In this document: in pieces, positions 54,059 to 64,000 of the stretch
Position numbering within the stretch: the stretch's first letter is position 1
Layout of the letters: each line of letters starts with the position of its first letter
NCBI GenBank assembly: GCA_003184365.1
Contig: NKYR01000040.1
Coordinates: 62,001 to 126,000 of the forward strand
DNA: 64,000 nt
Direction of reading: 5' to 3'
DNA from: Evernia prunastri
Taxonomy: Eukaryota; Ascomycota; Lecanoromycetes; Lecanorales; Parmeliaceae
Notes under the pieces: model-generated
The model's database searches: none
The model's input: only the letters and a program-made list of their open reading frames with translations
What the model was told of the DNA's origin: nothing
Position numbers and translations under genes: made by a program

Positions 54059-54575
54059 GGTGACTGTATGGTTAGATGATACTGGACGCTTGGAATGTTA
54101 TCGAGACAATGCTGAACAATGAGATATGAGATGAGATACCAGAGCCTTGAGACTATGAACTCAAGGCACAAGAGACACGAAAGAGAGGTTGCAAGCTCAG
54201 GGAGAGCTTGAATGTGAGGCCCCGGCTTCCTCTTTTGCTGAGCTGGGGCCAGGGCCTTCGCTAGTACTGACATTTTGGCCTGATAGCTCCGCAACTTCCT
54301 TCGATCGTGAGTGTCCATCGCAAGTGATTGTATGAGCTATGAAGTTCTGAAGATAATGATGGCCTTTTGGGGGAAGGAGTGAGGGGGCCAATCCTTGGAT
54401 ACACAGATAATTCCGTCTTATCTCCGTGCCAAGCATTTCAGCTTCACCCGATGTGCCCGACTCGACAAAGAATCTCTCACCTTCCATGCATATCTATGTA
54501 AGCAACGGGTGGCAAACTCGAGACGCTTGCCAACCATGAGGAAGATATCGATTCTATCACAAGGCCACCGATAGC
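54059..54575. promoter_or_regulatory. Divergent promoter region (Nudix and CHIP-like genes)
   Basis: This spacer between two divergent genes must carry both promoters. No known binding site is evident. The short minus-strand frames (54197-54487) have no features. Confidence 0.5.
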
Positions 54576-55578
54576 ATGGCGCATAGAGCTGTCGTTTTGA
54601 AGGAAGAGGGGAACAAGTGAGGGAATTCCAGCTGCAATCTAGCTACTGTCCTCCGCTGACCGGAGTCAGGCACTTCCAAAATGGCGAATACAAAGAAGCT
54701 GAGGCTCTCTATTCTCAAGCGTACAACCCATCAGCGCCGTTTCTTATCCCAATGTCGCTCACTCATTAACATGCAGAATACAAAAAGACTCGTCAAACCC
54801 CAAGCTCTTCACCAACCGCGCCATGACCCGCATCAAACTCGAACAATTCGAGGGCTGCATGGATGATTGTCTAAAGTCGATAGATCTGGACCGTATAAAC
54901 ATGAAAGGATATTATCTCCTCGCTCAAGCCCAGCTTGCGCTGAATCACCCCAACGAAGCCTTCACCTCCGCTATCACCGCCTATGAGAAATGCCTCGAAA
55001 CAAACGACAAATCTGCCAGCGCCGTGTCTGGTCTTGTCCTGCAAGCCAAGAAACAGAAATGGGAAGCCAAGGAAAAAGAGCGGATACGGAATCGGAGTTC
55101 GATGTTGCGCGAACTGGAGGATATGCTGATGAAGAATAAGCGAGAGGAGCTACGGCAGTTGAGGCTAAAAATGTTGGATTTTAATGAGGAGGCCGAAGAG
55201 AAGTCGGATATTGAGTTGGAGTGTAGGAAAAAGATTGAGGAATTAAGAACGATCTTTGCAATCGCGGACCCGAAAAATTTGCAGCGGAGGGTATAAGTGA
55301 TCCGAGATTGTACCTGTGGCTTTTGGGCGCTGACATCTTGAAAGGAAGTCCCGGACTACCTCATCGACAGCATATCTTTTACCGTAATGCACGACCCCGT
55401 GATGACAAAGACTGGCAACTCCTACGACCGAGTTACTCTAATGGAACATTTGAAGCGATCACATACAGATCCATTAACAAGAGAGCCTTTACGAGCTGAT
55501 GATTTACGGCCGAATTTAGCATTGAAGCAAGCCTGCGAGGAGTTCCTTGATAATAATGGATGGGCCGTTGATTGGTAA
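54576..55578 (+). CDS. TPR and U-box E3 ubiquitin ligase, CHIP/STUB1-like
   Basis: Four exons, 54576-54616, 54670-54720, 54777-55290 and 55345-55578 (840 bases, 279 residues). The N-terminal TPR region begins RAVVLKEEGNKHFQNGEYKE with EAEALYSQAIQKDSSNPKLF, and TNRAMTRIKLEQFEGCMDD follows: the classic clamp that binds the C-terminal EEVD of Hsp70 and Hsp90. A charged coiled coil (EDMLMKNKREELRQLRLKML) links it to a C-terminal U-box (residues about 203-275) with ISFTVMHDPVMTKTGNSYDR and HTDPLTREPLRADDLRPNLA, then the usual Phe-x-x-x-Asn-Gly-Trp end. Length fits CHIP (human 303). It ubiquitinates chaperone-bound clients. The first two exons are tiny but each holds an essential TPR piece. Confidence 0.92.
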
Positions 55579-56196
55579 CGGCAAGCTGGATGACGGCTTA
55601 GTGGCAACTTACAGTGATGAATCGATGCCTGTAAAAGCCTTCTGAGGGCTACGAAGTCCCGTCAGGCACTAAAGCAGATGATCAGACACAAATAAAAACC
55701 AGAAATCTGTGCCTATCATTTACTATGGGGCTGGAGGTTAGCTATGATATCATTGGTCATGCGCTTCACGACCGTTCGGAGACGTGCATAAGCCGTTATT
55801 AGATCCTACAAGTGGGGATATTTCGCTCCTTCCTCAACAATGTGACAAGTGGATCCTCGGAGTTCTCGTCATACAATCGACTCGGCCACTGCTTTCATCC
55901 CGTAGCAAAGCTTACATCTACGTACCCACCTCTCGAATGATAATCTGGATTCAAACCCCATCCGGTCTATCTCAGCACCACTGTCTTGTGCAACAACTTT
56001 CGAGAGTTGCGGTAAGTAAGCAATCAACCGACAGAATAATCCGACTGCACATTTCGCTATCTGCACCTCGGCGGCTAACATTCACACGTTGACGACCTCG
56101 TCTGAAACAAGCTCTAGCGCAAAATGCTTCCCGCCGTTGAAAGCACGCTCTCCCATCACTGTTCAAACCAACTCTTCAACGGGGCTTGAAGTACCA
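55579..56196. other. Intergenic, upstream of the glycosyltransferase-like gene
   Basis: No supported gene. In-frame codons extend upstream of 56197 to 56089 without an ATG, so an upstream exon of the next gene may lie here; I could not identify one. Confidence 0.45.
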
Positions 56197-57222
56197 ATGG
56201 CCAAAACTAGATATAATGTACCCATAGAGAAGGAAATCAATTACATCTGGCTCGGCCGAACCTTCGAGGATTTCGACAAGATGCCGATTCAAGAATGTGT
56301 CAAAAATAATCCCGATTACCGCGTCCGGCTATTCCTCGACGATTTCTCAATGCTGGAAGACGAAGGACCATGGGGCCTCCCCGGGATATTACCTCCCGCG
56401 AGCTTGAGAATCTATACTTTGGGCATGAGGAAAGCAATCAGCTCCGCTCACATCAGTACAACCTTCGCGATGCTCGTACGTGCGCAGATCGAATATTATA
56501 AGGTCCGTCTAAGAAAATCTCAACTACATACACAGCTTCCAACCGTCCGCAAATTTCAAGATTTCCTCCAACGGAGCAGACTGTACAACGTAGACCTACT
56601 CTTCCTGTCCGACTTCTACGAAACTCTGCTTCAAATAGAATACCAGGAAAACGAAAATTCCCTCAGCTATCCCAGCCTCCACCCGTCCTCGCTAGGTTCC
56701 GGATGGAACAATCTGGGACCAGCAATGAAGTTGATGCAATGGGTGTTCTTCGAAAGATACCGCGGCAATTACGTGGCAGCATCCAACCTTATCCGAGTGC
56801 AGTTGCTCCAAACATACCCTGGCATCTACGTCAACCACCGCAAAACTGTCCCTTCCTTCGGAGACCTAAGAGGCTTCCTATTCGCCCTCACCGCAGACTT
56901 GACCGCTACCCAAAGTCTCCTCGCCAGTGCGGAACACCACCCTTGTCTCCAGTACGTACGATACTGTATCCTGCAAAACTACGACGCCCTCGTGAAAAAC
57001 GACTTCAAGTGCGTGACACTCGACTACACCACTATGGAAAAGCCCACGGATCCGAATGATGTCCAGAATCCCTACATTACAGAAACACAATCCCTTTCTG
57101 GTCCGGTGGCGTTCTCCAAGGCGATGAAGGATGTTGCGGAAGGCGCTTTGGGAGAGAACGTTGATATAAGTGGAGCGCCGATGAAGGAAGATAGGGCCAA
57201 TGCTCAAGTTGTGAATTCGTGA
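56197..57222 (+). CDS. Glycosyltransferase-like protein (DXD-type fold) lacking the DXD motif
   Basis: An open frame of 341 codons from the ATG at 56197. The first strand EKEINYIWLGRTFEDFDKMP with NNPDYRVRLFLDDFS, and the later YVAASNLIRVQLLQTYPGIY (about residues 190-211), match the order of glycosyltransferases with a DXD sugar-binding motif: an I-x-YIWLG strand, an NP-Y-V-LW-D helix and an A-ASDLLR---LY--GGIYLD-D block. Here the position of the catalytic DxD reads YVNHRKT (residues 211-217), so both acidic residues are gone. This suggests an inactive or repurposed enzyme. The rest, including a PSFGDLRGFLFALTAD segment, is not family-specific. The true start may be upstream, because the frame is open to 56089. 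No signal peptide or membrane segment. Confidence 0.65.
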   Translation: MAKTRYNVPIEKEINYIWLGRTFEDFDKMPIQECVKNNPDYRVRLFLDDFSMLEDEGPWGLPGILPPASLRIYTLGMRKAISSAHISTTFAMLVRAQIEYYKVRLRKSQLHTQLPTVRKFQDFLQRSRLYNVDLLFLSDFYETLLQIEYQENENSLSYPSLHPSSLGSGWNNLGPAMKLMQWVFFERYRGNYVAASNLIRVQLLQTYPGIYVNHRKTVPSFGDLRGFLFALTADLTATQSLLASAEHHPCLQYVRYCILQNYDALVKNDFKCVTLDYTTMEKPTDPNDVQNPYITETQSLSGPVAFSKAMKDVAEGALGENVDISGAPMKEDRANAQVVNS

Positions 57223-59975
57223 GCTTTGGACAATTTACAAGGTGGCCACATGGCGGATGAGGCTACGCCGCCACATATGGGATTAGAGAGGCTGGTAGCT
57301 GTGGGGCATACGAGTGACAAGTAGATGGGCGTGGGATGGAATGGCACGTCAGCAATACGTTATAATGTAGCAGTCTTATGGAAATTAGGCGCACCTCCAC
57401 TCTGTTATAGAGGTCGCTTTCATCCTCTCCAACCTGGAAATTGACTTCAGCCGAGAAAGTAAATAGGGACACGCGTGTGCAGCATATTGCACAACTGATT
57501 CCATCTAACACATTCGTGCGAGCAAGTCACGTCTAACATGTTCATACTTTCTACAGCTTTCAACACGGTGTAATCCCATAGTCCATGTCAGTCAACAACT
57601 ACATCACGGCCAATCGCGAAGGCGAAATGGCCGTCTGCCAACCTCCAACCCCATGCCTACGTCCTTCATCGCCCTCCCCCGTCTTCCATCAGTCGGCGTG
57701 ATCCCCCTATATCCAGATGTGACGCGGTGCGCTGCTGTCAGCTTAGTGAATACGTCGTCACTCTGTATGTAGAAAAGAGTCGTCATCGTCGTTTTGACCG
57801 TGGGTCGCAGCTGGTGTCCCGACTTTCTTTGGCGGAGTCGAATGGGCCGACGGATGTCTTGGGGCCTGAGTCGGCAGCACGGAAAGCGAAAGCTTTGGTC
57901 AAGTCGAAAGGTCTGTCGCAACGGGGCGCTTGATGTGATCAATCGGGAGGCTTTCCGCCGTCGGGCGTTCCAGACGCTGGATAGTCGAGGGAGGTCATGG
58001 TGGAATGAGCCTAAGCGTTCGAGAAGAGAGGGGGTGTTTTACTTGAACCTCGTGGTTGGAAGCAGTTTTCATGGAGCCTGTTATCTTGTTGGAAACAGCC
58101 CTTTGGTGCAAAGAATCGGATTACAGCTATATCTGTTCGTGGATTGCGGAAGGGGACTGCGTGGGCGGAGGATGTTGCGGTGGGAAGGTCATCATGCGTG
58201 GAAGGCAGGGGATTGGGACCACTTTGTGGGGACGCTGTCTTGATGGGCTTCCGGCGCAATCTGAAGGTGGTGTCGGGAATATTTGTGCTACCAACTTCTG
58301 TGGCTGCAGTGGGCACAGTGCAAAGTGGTTGTCAAAGTCTTGGATTGTTCTGTCTAGGAGTAGCTCCTACTTATCGGCAGCGGAGCCTCGGGTACTTACG
58401 CCTTCCTATCGAATGCGCCCCTGAGACCCTTCTATTCTCTATCCGTAACCCCGTTGATAACCAGAATAGAAGAATTACCCAGATCAACTGCACACTCATT
58501 CCGGTCCGCTCCTCAATGTCAGCAATAACCAGTCCAATCGGGGTGACGTAAAAGGGCAGCCATTGCTTCGGGCACCGCCTTCTCAATATTTCGTCTTATG
58601 GCTTCATAGCTCCCGCTGCGCTACTACCCCAAATCATGCCAAGCAAGGGAACCAGTTCTGTCGAAGACCTATTTCCCAGGTACCACTTCATCCATAACCA
58701 TAAAATCTGCCCCCTCCGAAGAAAAGGCTCGTCTCGTCCGCTCATCCTTTCCTCGGCGTGACCTGAATCTACTGAAGGGAAAGGCTGGAACCGTCACCAT
58801 GTCCGGTGAACCGCGTGAAAACGTTTCGTGTTGATTTATGGGAAAGGTGATAGGTCTCCGGCGTTGAATCAAATCTTATTTCCTGCGAGAAGAAACCCGG
58901 CATGCTGTCAAAAAACGAAGAAAATTGAAAATTGAAAGTGGTTCGGGGTGGTGAAGAAATCACCAGAGCGCCTTGTTATAGAACAGGCCTTGTACTCGAC
59001 ACCGCGCGAAGTACTACTCCTCTTGAAATGTAGACCTCTCTTATTCAGGCTGACGGCCATGCACAATTCTCCGTACCGACGGACGTCGTCATTCAACTTG
59101 TATGTCACTTCGGTATCATCCACTAGCACTAACAATCGTGGACATGTGGAATGAGTGTCTCTAGACCTGGAAGTAGAGACAGCATTATACAAACCTCATA
59201 AGACCGCTCCGATGGTTCTCTCTGCTTTTTTTTTTTTGTCGATGTCTGGTTCCAGAATTTCATAAAGGTGCGCCGACACGTGTACATGTTTCTTTTGTGT
59301 CTATGACCGCGCCTGAAATGGTAAGTACTAACCACAAGAACGAAGATGATCAGCAGAGACGAAGGCATTGCTAAGCTGTAGGCTAACGCGATCATGACAC
59401 AACGATGCCGATAATCACCTGTCTGAAACGTGAAACGAGACTCTGACAAGCGGTCCGTAAGGCTCAATCTTCGACACCACTGGATGATGTCGAGGCAGGC
59501 TCCATCATATCAGGTATTTATTGCAGCTTTGGGTGAGATGTAATGATATACAGTAGGAGATAAACGATTCAGATACTGTTTGATATAAAGAGAGTCTTCA
59601 TTCTCGTCCTCATTCTCATGGAGATTGTTGGGCGGTAAAATAGAATGCATAGGCTTTGGACGATAGGCCATGTGCTTCATCGTTCAAGGAGTGCTAGACA
59701 AATCGGGTCTTCTCTTGCCAGAATTTGATCTTGTGTCCGAGAGCCGTAGATTTCTCTAAATTTCCCGTAAATGACCTCAAGGTAATCAGCATTCCTCTTG
59801 CTCGCCCCGCTTGTGCTTCCCAACCGCGCCACGACAAGTTTTGCTACCGTAATAACTATACGTTTTTGGTAGATGACGACCAATAGTGCTGCAAAGATCG
59901 GAGTCTGCATTCAAGTCATGACCAAGCGTTATCGAAATAACGTCGTGCTGTGGAAGAAAAGTAGGCTGCATCTAT
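57223..59975. other. Gene-poor region before the copia element
   Basis: No gene could be supported. A minus-strand stretch near 57750-57950 has coding-like composition in two frames (for example PTQAPRHPSAHSTPPKK) and may be a decayed or multi-exon gene. Poly-T lies at 59228-59238. The right edge abuts the LTR at 59976. Confidence 0.4.
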
Positions 59976-60164
59976 TGTTGGAACGATTCAACACTCGAAC
60001 GTCTCAACACTCGCTAGCGCTAGTACTCTTTTGGCCTAGTATCATTGGTATATGAAGGTCTTTTCTTGTACATAGATTCCTTCTTCGGAAGACATTATTA
60101 GGAATATCAAACCCAATGATATAGTCTCATAGCAGTAACTGCAGTATCTAGATATTTATCAACA
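59976..60164 (+). repeat. 5' LTR of a Ty1/copia retrotransposon
   Basis: The 189-bp sequence begins TGTTGGAACGATTCAACACT and ends GATATTTATCAACA. It aligns with the solo LTR at 10080-10249. It is followed directly by internal sequence that begins CTGATTAGTGTACTAAATCAG, the region where the primer-binding site is expected (a clear tRNA match is not seen). The 3' LTR is outside the window, so the target duplication (TCTAT on the left) cannot be checked. Confidence 0.85.
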
Positions 60165-60476
60165 CTGATTAGTGTACTAAATCAGTACACAGATTACCTA
60201 GGTTATACTCTGAAAGGAAGCCCGCCATCGATATCGTCGCGATAGCTTCACACGGTTCTATGGTTACACAATCGATTTCGCTTTTTTGATGATTCGATTG
60301 AATAGAACTACAATTTCTATATCTTTCTACATCTTTTCTATATCTCTTCCAAGTCAGAATGACGATCAGAAAACATCTCAGAAAACGACTTAACATTATT
60401 AAGTTTCATTATTTCAATATCACACATCAAAATAAACTTCAAGAAGACTGATTCTTTAGAAATATCGACAGATATC

Positions 60477-61840
60477 ATGATCGAGCAAGAGCTAGAGAAT
60501 ATGCTGGATAATGAAGTCACTTTATCAGACATCAAAGATAGACTCAATCAATTCGTCCGTTGAAGAATACAGGAATATACGCTACACAAATAAAAGTCTC
60601 TCTCTAATATCTTTGCTGAAGAGTTTCAATTATTCGATAGAGAGAACTTTGAAAAGCTTATCAAAGCGAATATGTATGATTTACGAGAATATCTCCGAAC
60701 TTATAAAGTCTACGTCAAGAAAGCAAGAATATTTTCGATAGTTGAAGAACTAGCAGATGTGATTTAGAAGAAGATTTCATGATCATCGAACGATAATAGA
60801 CGTCCTTCTTTAAAGTAATCTTAGTATTATTCTTCTCAATAACAGTCAATTCAGTTACAACAGTCTTATTGATCGGAGAGTACTGCTTCTCTCCCTCTTC
60901 AATCGTCTTATCAATAGAAGAATTCTACTTCAATTCTCCCTTCAACTTCAAATTATGGCTCAAATTACCGGATTTCACATCAGCTATTCTCGTCATATCA
61001 AGTTATTTAAGACTTCGAAATTAGACAAAACCATGATCATAACAAGAAACTTTTCACTTTAGTCAAAATGTATATTAGCGAGAAGAAGTATAATGAAAGT
61101 TTCACTGAGAGTCTAAGCTACCAATTTAACATATTTATAGATCTTTGTGATAGAGCCGAAATTCCCCCGCAAATTCTTTCTACTGTATTTCTCACTATGC
61201 TGAATTCTATGACACTGAAGTACTACTACTCTAGCTGTTAAGAAATCGATCTCACAATATAACAGCTTTTCGATCGATTTTAGAATCATTTCGAAGAAGA
61301 AGAATATCGTCGTCTTATACTTCGTGAGTGAAATAGCATTAGTCTTAAAGACTTATTTCGAGCTAGTTCCGAAAAGAGCAAAGGGACTATATTTAATGAG
61401 ATGATTTAATAACTTCGTTAGATTTAAAGAGAACTGAACTACGAATTTCAGTTCGATATAGCACTTCGAAATAAGATAGTTATCTCTTATAGCAATATCT
61501 CTGCATATAGTATTATAATCTTGCAATAAACGACTATAATTGCGGAGTTTATTAATAACATTTACGCTGTAATCGAAAATAACGAGAAGATTATAAAGGC
61601 TGAGAGATCAGAGTCACTTGAATCTACAACATATTTCACTAATCGAAAGTATCACATCAATCGACCTCCCTATAAATCTTTCTACAATAAATCTTCTTCG
61701 TCTTCTCCGTTAAATAACAGCTTTCGAAAGAAGCAATGCTTTGTCTGTGGAAAGACAGACTGTTAATCGATCAAGCACATCGAAAAAGAACGTTAGAAGT
61801 TTCGAAATAAATTCGTCAATCGATTTTTCAGCTTCATTGA
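60477..61840 (+). pseudogene. Copia gag remnant with zinc knuckle
   Basis: An ATG near 60477 starts a readable frame (MIEQELENMLDNEVTLSDIK) that soon hits stops. Further on, a typical gag helix region can be followed between stops (MYISEKKYNESFTESL, IFIDLCDRAEIPPQILSTVF). The CCHC-type knuckle KKQCFVCGKTDC, stop, SIKHIEKER lies at about 61730-61785; the stop sits where fungal copia elements have Trp. Defective. Confidence 0.75.
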
Positions 61841-61844
61841 TAAG

Positions 61845-61928
61845 TGTTAGCCACTCAGCTAAAAAAGCTGGCCCCGAGGGTGTCTGCGCTTGATAGCCCA
61901 GACACCCTATTTGGGCCCATATCTAACA
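61845..61928. mobile_element. 84-bp GC-rich hairpin insertion with 5-bp target duplication
   Basis: The insert begins TGTTAGCCACTCAGC and ends CATATCTAACA, so its ends TGTTAG/CTAACA form a 6-bp inverted repeat with TG...CA termini. The flanks are ATAAG on both sides (61840-61844 and 61929-61933), a perfect 5-bp duplication. Inside, GGGTGTCTG (61879-61887) pairs with CAGACACCC (61899-61907), with outer GGCCC (61870-61874) and GGGCC (61913-61917) also able to pair. It is far more GC-rich than the surrounding copia sequence and shows no RIP-like change. LTR-style ends and a 5-bp duplication suggest a tiny solo LTR or a SMART/TRIM-type element. Confidence 0.82.
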
Positions 61929-62185
61929 ATAAGCGATATGATTTATATCTTTAGAAGTATAAAGATTAAAAAGATGAGAAGAATTTAAAGACTCTAACTT
62001 TTGATATGCAAGAGACCGACTTAGGGAAGATCGAAACCTTTGTAACGATTACTTTCTCAGTCACATCAAATCAAGTTTAAACACACTATTCGAAGCTTTT
62101 CAGTCAATCAATATATCACGATATTATCAAGTCTAATAGCTTTCTCACCGCTAGCTGATATATCTCAAAACAATTTTATAATATC

Positions 62186-62990
62186 TTGCTCGATATCGAA
62201 GTAGCACGTATATCTATCGCGAGACATAATCAAGCAAAAGTATATATGAGAGACTTTGATACACAGCTAGATGTTATCTTCGCTGATAGTATCACTGTTC
62301 ATTTCGGGATTGAGACAGCGATATTAATCGGAAAACTCACAGTGGATTCGTTTATTGATCGAATCGATTTTCATGTCATGAAGACTGATATTTCGTTTCT
62401 ATTATGTCTTCAGGACATAAATAGACTAGAAATCTATCTGAATAATCTTAAAGACCAAATCGTCTTGAGAAACGAATTCACAGTCTCAATCGTTCGTTTT
62501 CACGAATATTTCTTCTTGATATGAAGTTCTTTATCGATTAATTATCTGACTAACATCGAGTTACGTTAACTATATCGTCGATTCGATTATTCCTCAGTCA
62601 ATAGACTCGTTCGTATCTTGAAGAAAGCTGACTATAATGAGTTCGAATATCGTTCTATAATTCAGCGAATTATCGATTTTTGCACTTATTGTCAAAAACA
62701 CTCTCGATTTTCGGATCGTTTTAAATTCTCATTAAAAGACGAGGACAATACTTCTTTCAATTATACAATTGTTATCGATGTTCTTTACATTGACGACAAT
62801 TCAGTTCTTCAAGTCGTTGACGAGGAAACTTCTTTTCAGATCGCTCGCTAACTAGCAAATATAATCGCCTTTCACATATGGGATATGCTCAGACTATACT
62901 GAATAGATATATATATTGAATCTCTCGATGTTATTGTTTATAACGCTGAAATCAACTTCGACAGTATCGAATTTCGATAAAATGCTAGAA
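62186..62990 (+). pseudogene. Copia protease/integrase remnant
   Basis: The frame at 62186-62524 fits the segment between protease and integrase. At 62618 the integrase N-terminal part appears: KKADYNEFEYRSIIQRIIDF then CTYCQKHSRFSDRFKFSLKD, whose Cys pair corresponds to the second half of the HHCC zinc-binding site. The core follows with FNYTIVIDVLYIDD (first catalytic Asp region), VLQVVDEETSFQIAR, and IYIESLDVIVYNAEINFDS in another segment. The frame is interrupted by stops, so it is defective. Confidence 0.8.
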
Positions 62991-63739
62991 CTCTAAGCAT
63001 TCAGACAAAATGCGTATCAGTCGAGATCGCTAATTCTATCGGTCTGATGGAACGATATCACGTTTCATTGAGACGTATATATTTGATCATTACTGCCGAG
63101 CTGGAGAATCAGGTCATTGGAAAGAAAATTCGTCTATAAATAATTGTCAAAGCTGTTAATGATACAGTTGAATATAATGATCTCGTTTCTATATTGCTGG
63201 TTTTCGAAACATTTTCTCGTATCACGAACGACGATGTATCGACTTTGTCTACTACTGAGAGAGCAAAGATCATTAACATAGCTATAATCGAAGTTGTAAA
63301 ATTATATGCTAAGAGACAAGTCAATGACGCTCTACATCAACGAAACGGCCCTTAGATCATGAGGATGCACGATACTTTAATTGATTTCTCGATATTAGTG
63401 TGGAGAACACATCAAAAGAAGTGGAATGGATTATACAAATTGCTAGTCATCTCTCGAGAGATATGCATCGTCGAATTGCTCAGTGGTTCTACAGACTTTC
63501 GAGTCACTATCGTCAAGTCATATTTGAAAGAATCTACTCCGAATGAGTCTCCCGGTTAGGATCCTCCTGAATCTCCCGGACAAAATTCTCCAGAATCAGA
63601 CGATATTCAGCCAGTCCATAACGAAAACCCTCCCAATACTCCAGAAAATACATTACCCCGTCGTAACCCTACTCGAAATCGACATGTCTTCGCACGTTTC
63701 CAGAACCCAGCTGATATCACCGTCTACATATCTAAGTCT

Positions 63740-64000
63740 ATGTCATCACCCCTATTAAATTTTCAGGCATTCCGGCTAAAAGAACTAAATAAACTACTTA
63801 AGAAGGAAGTATTCGAGATTATGAGCATCGAAGACGTTCCCGCAGGAGCACGAATATTCGATAGTCGTTTTGTGGATCAAATCAAAAACGAGGGTATCGA
63901 AAAAGTCTTTGAGAAATCAAGATTAGTAGTGTAAGCATTCAATGATTCGAAGAAGCATGAAATTCTCACTTAGGTCTTTATCATTCAACGAGCTAGTCAA
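63740..64000 (+). pseudogene. Copia reverse transcriptase N-terminal remnant
   Basis: The frame reads RLKELNKLLKKEVFEIMSIE then VPAGARIFDSRFVDQIKNEG and EKSRLVV. This matches the start of the fungal Ty1/copia RVT_2 domain, where the order is E-L--L---VFE, P--ARIF-SRFVD-IKN and EKSRLVVQ. A stop follows SRLVV just before the window edge region at 63934. The rest of RT and RNase H would lie beyond 64000. Confidence 0.82.

Larger units (their letters stand above)
60165..64000 (+). mobile_element. Decayed Ty1/copia retrotransposon, internal region, runs off the window
   Basis: The order gag, zinc knuckle, integrase, reverse transcriptase defines Ty1/copia. The region is strongly AT-rich and full of in-frame TAA, TAG and TGA codons, many where TGG, CAA, CAG or CGA would be expected. 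That is the pattern left by C-to-T and G-to-A change (RIP). No complete polyprotein frame survives. The element is truncated by the window edge within reverse transcriptase. An 84-bp insertion at 61845-61928 splits the gag/protease region. Confidence 0.88.

Noticed and set aside
57604..58316. Open frames on both strands
   Set aside because: Overlapping frames on both strands have similar composition; none can be extended by plausible splicing or matched to a family.

Overview
The window is nuclear DNA from a filamentous ascomycete (Pezizomycotina). Most genes are split by short GT-AG introns of about 50-85 bases. Gene content is typically fungal: QCR10, a Zn2Cys6 regulator, a P450, a UapA-type purine permease, a DUF3669 relic and small cysteine-containing secreted proteins. 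The Ty1/copia element at the right end carries stops and AT enrichment like those left by RIP (repeat-induced point mutation). I cannot name the genus. No tRNA, rRNA or CRISPR array was found. All exon joins were worked out by hand from splice consensus, reading phase and family resemblance, without transcript data.

Layout. 1.0-9.5 kb: a two-thioredoxin ER membrane protein, QCR10 in six exons, and two small low-complexity proteins. 10.1 kb: a solo LTR with a perfect 5-bp target duplication. 11.2-13.5 kb: two convergent genes for secreted proteins that share a four-cysteine module. 13.5-24.5 kb: no gene recognised as intact; it holds a 1.45-kb foldback (palindromic) element filled with minisatellite repeats, plus relics of a DUF3669 protein, a BTB-like protein and an unidentified gene. 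24.5-36.8 kb: a DJ-1/PfpI protein, then an island of secreted proteins: a 775-residue cysteine-rich protein, two HExxH metalloprotease paralogues, and a 198-residue secreted protein between them. 37.9-42.9 kb: a cytochrome P450, a Zn2Cys6 regulator and a short-chain dehydrogenase, arranged like a small catabolic or secondary-metabolite cluster. 44.5 kb: a 94-bp MITE-like palindrome. 45.4-57.2 kb: a secreted protein, a Rad51-paralogue (Rad55-like) ATPase, a MOSC protein, a purine permease, a divergent Nudix protein, a CHIP-like TPR/U-box ubiquitin ligase and a glycosyltransferase-like protein without its DXD motif. 60-64 kb: the 5' LTR and gag, integrase and reverse-transcriptase remnants of a decayed copia element. 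This element is interrupted by an 84-bp GC-rich hairpin insertion with its own 5-bp target duplication.

The housekeeping genes (QCR10, Rad55-like, CHIP-like, MOSC) look unrelated to one another. Two blocks look functionally coherent: the secretome island at 26.6-36.8 kb, and the P450/regulator/dehydrogenase trio at 37.9-42.9 kb. The most unusual structures are the foldback minisatellite element, the 84-bp hairpin insertion, and the metalloprotease pair whose intron positions differ (one copy uses a GC-AG intron).
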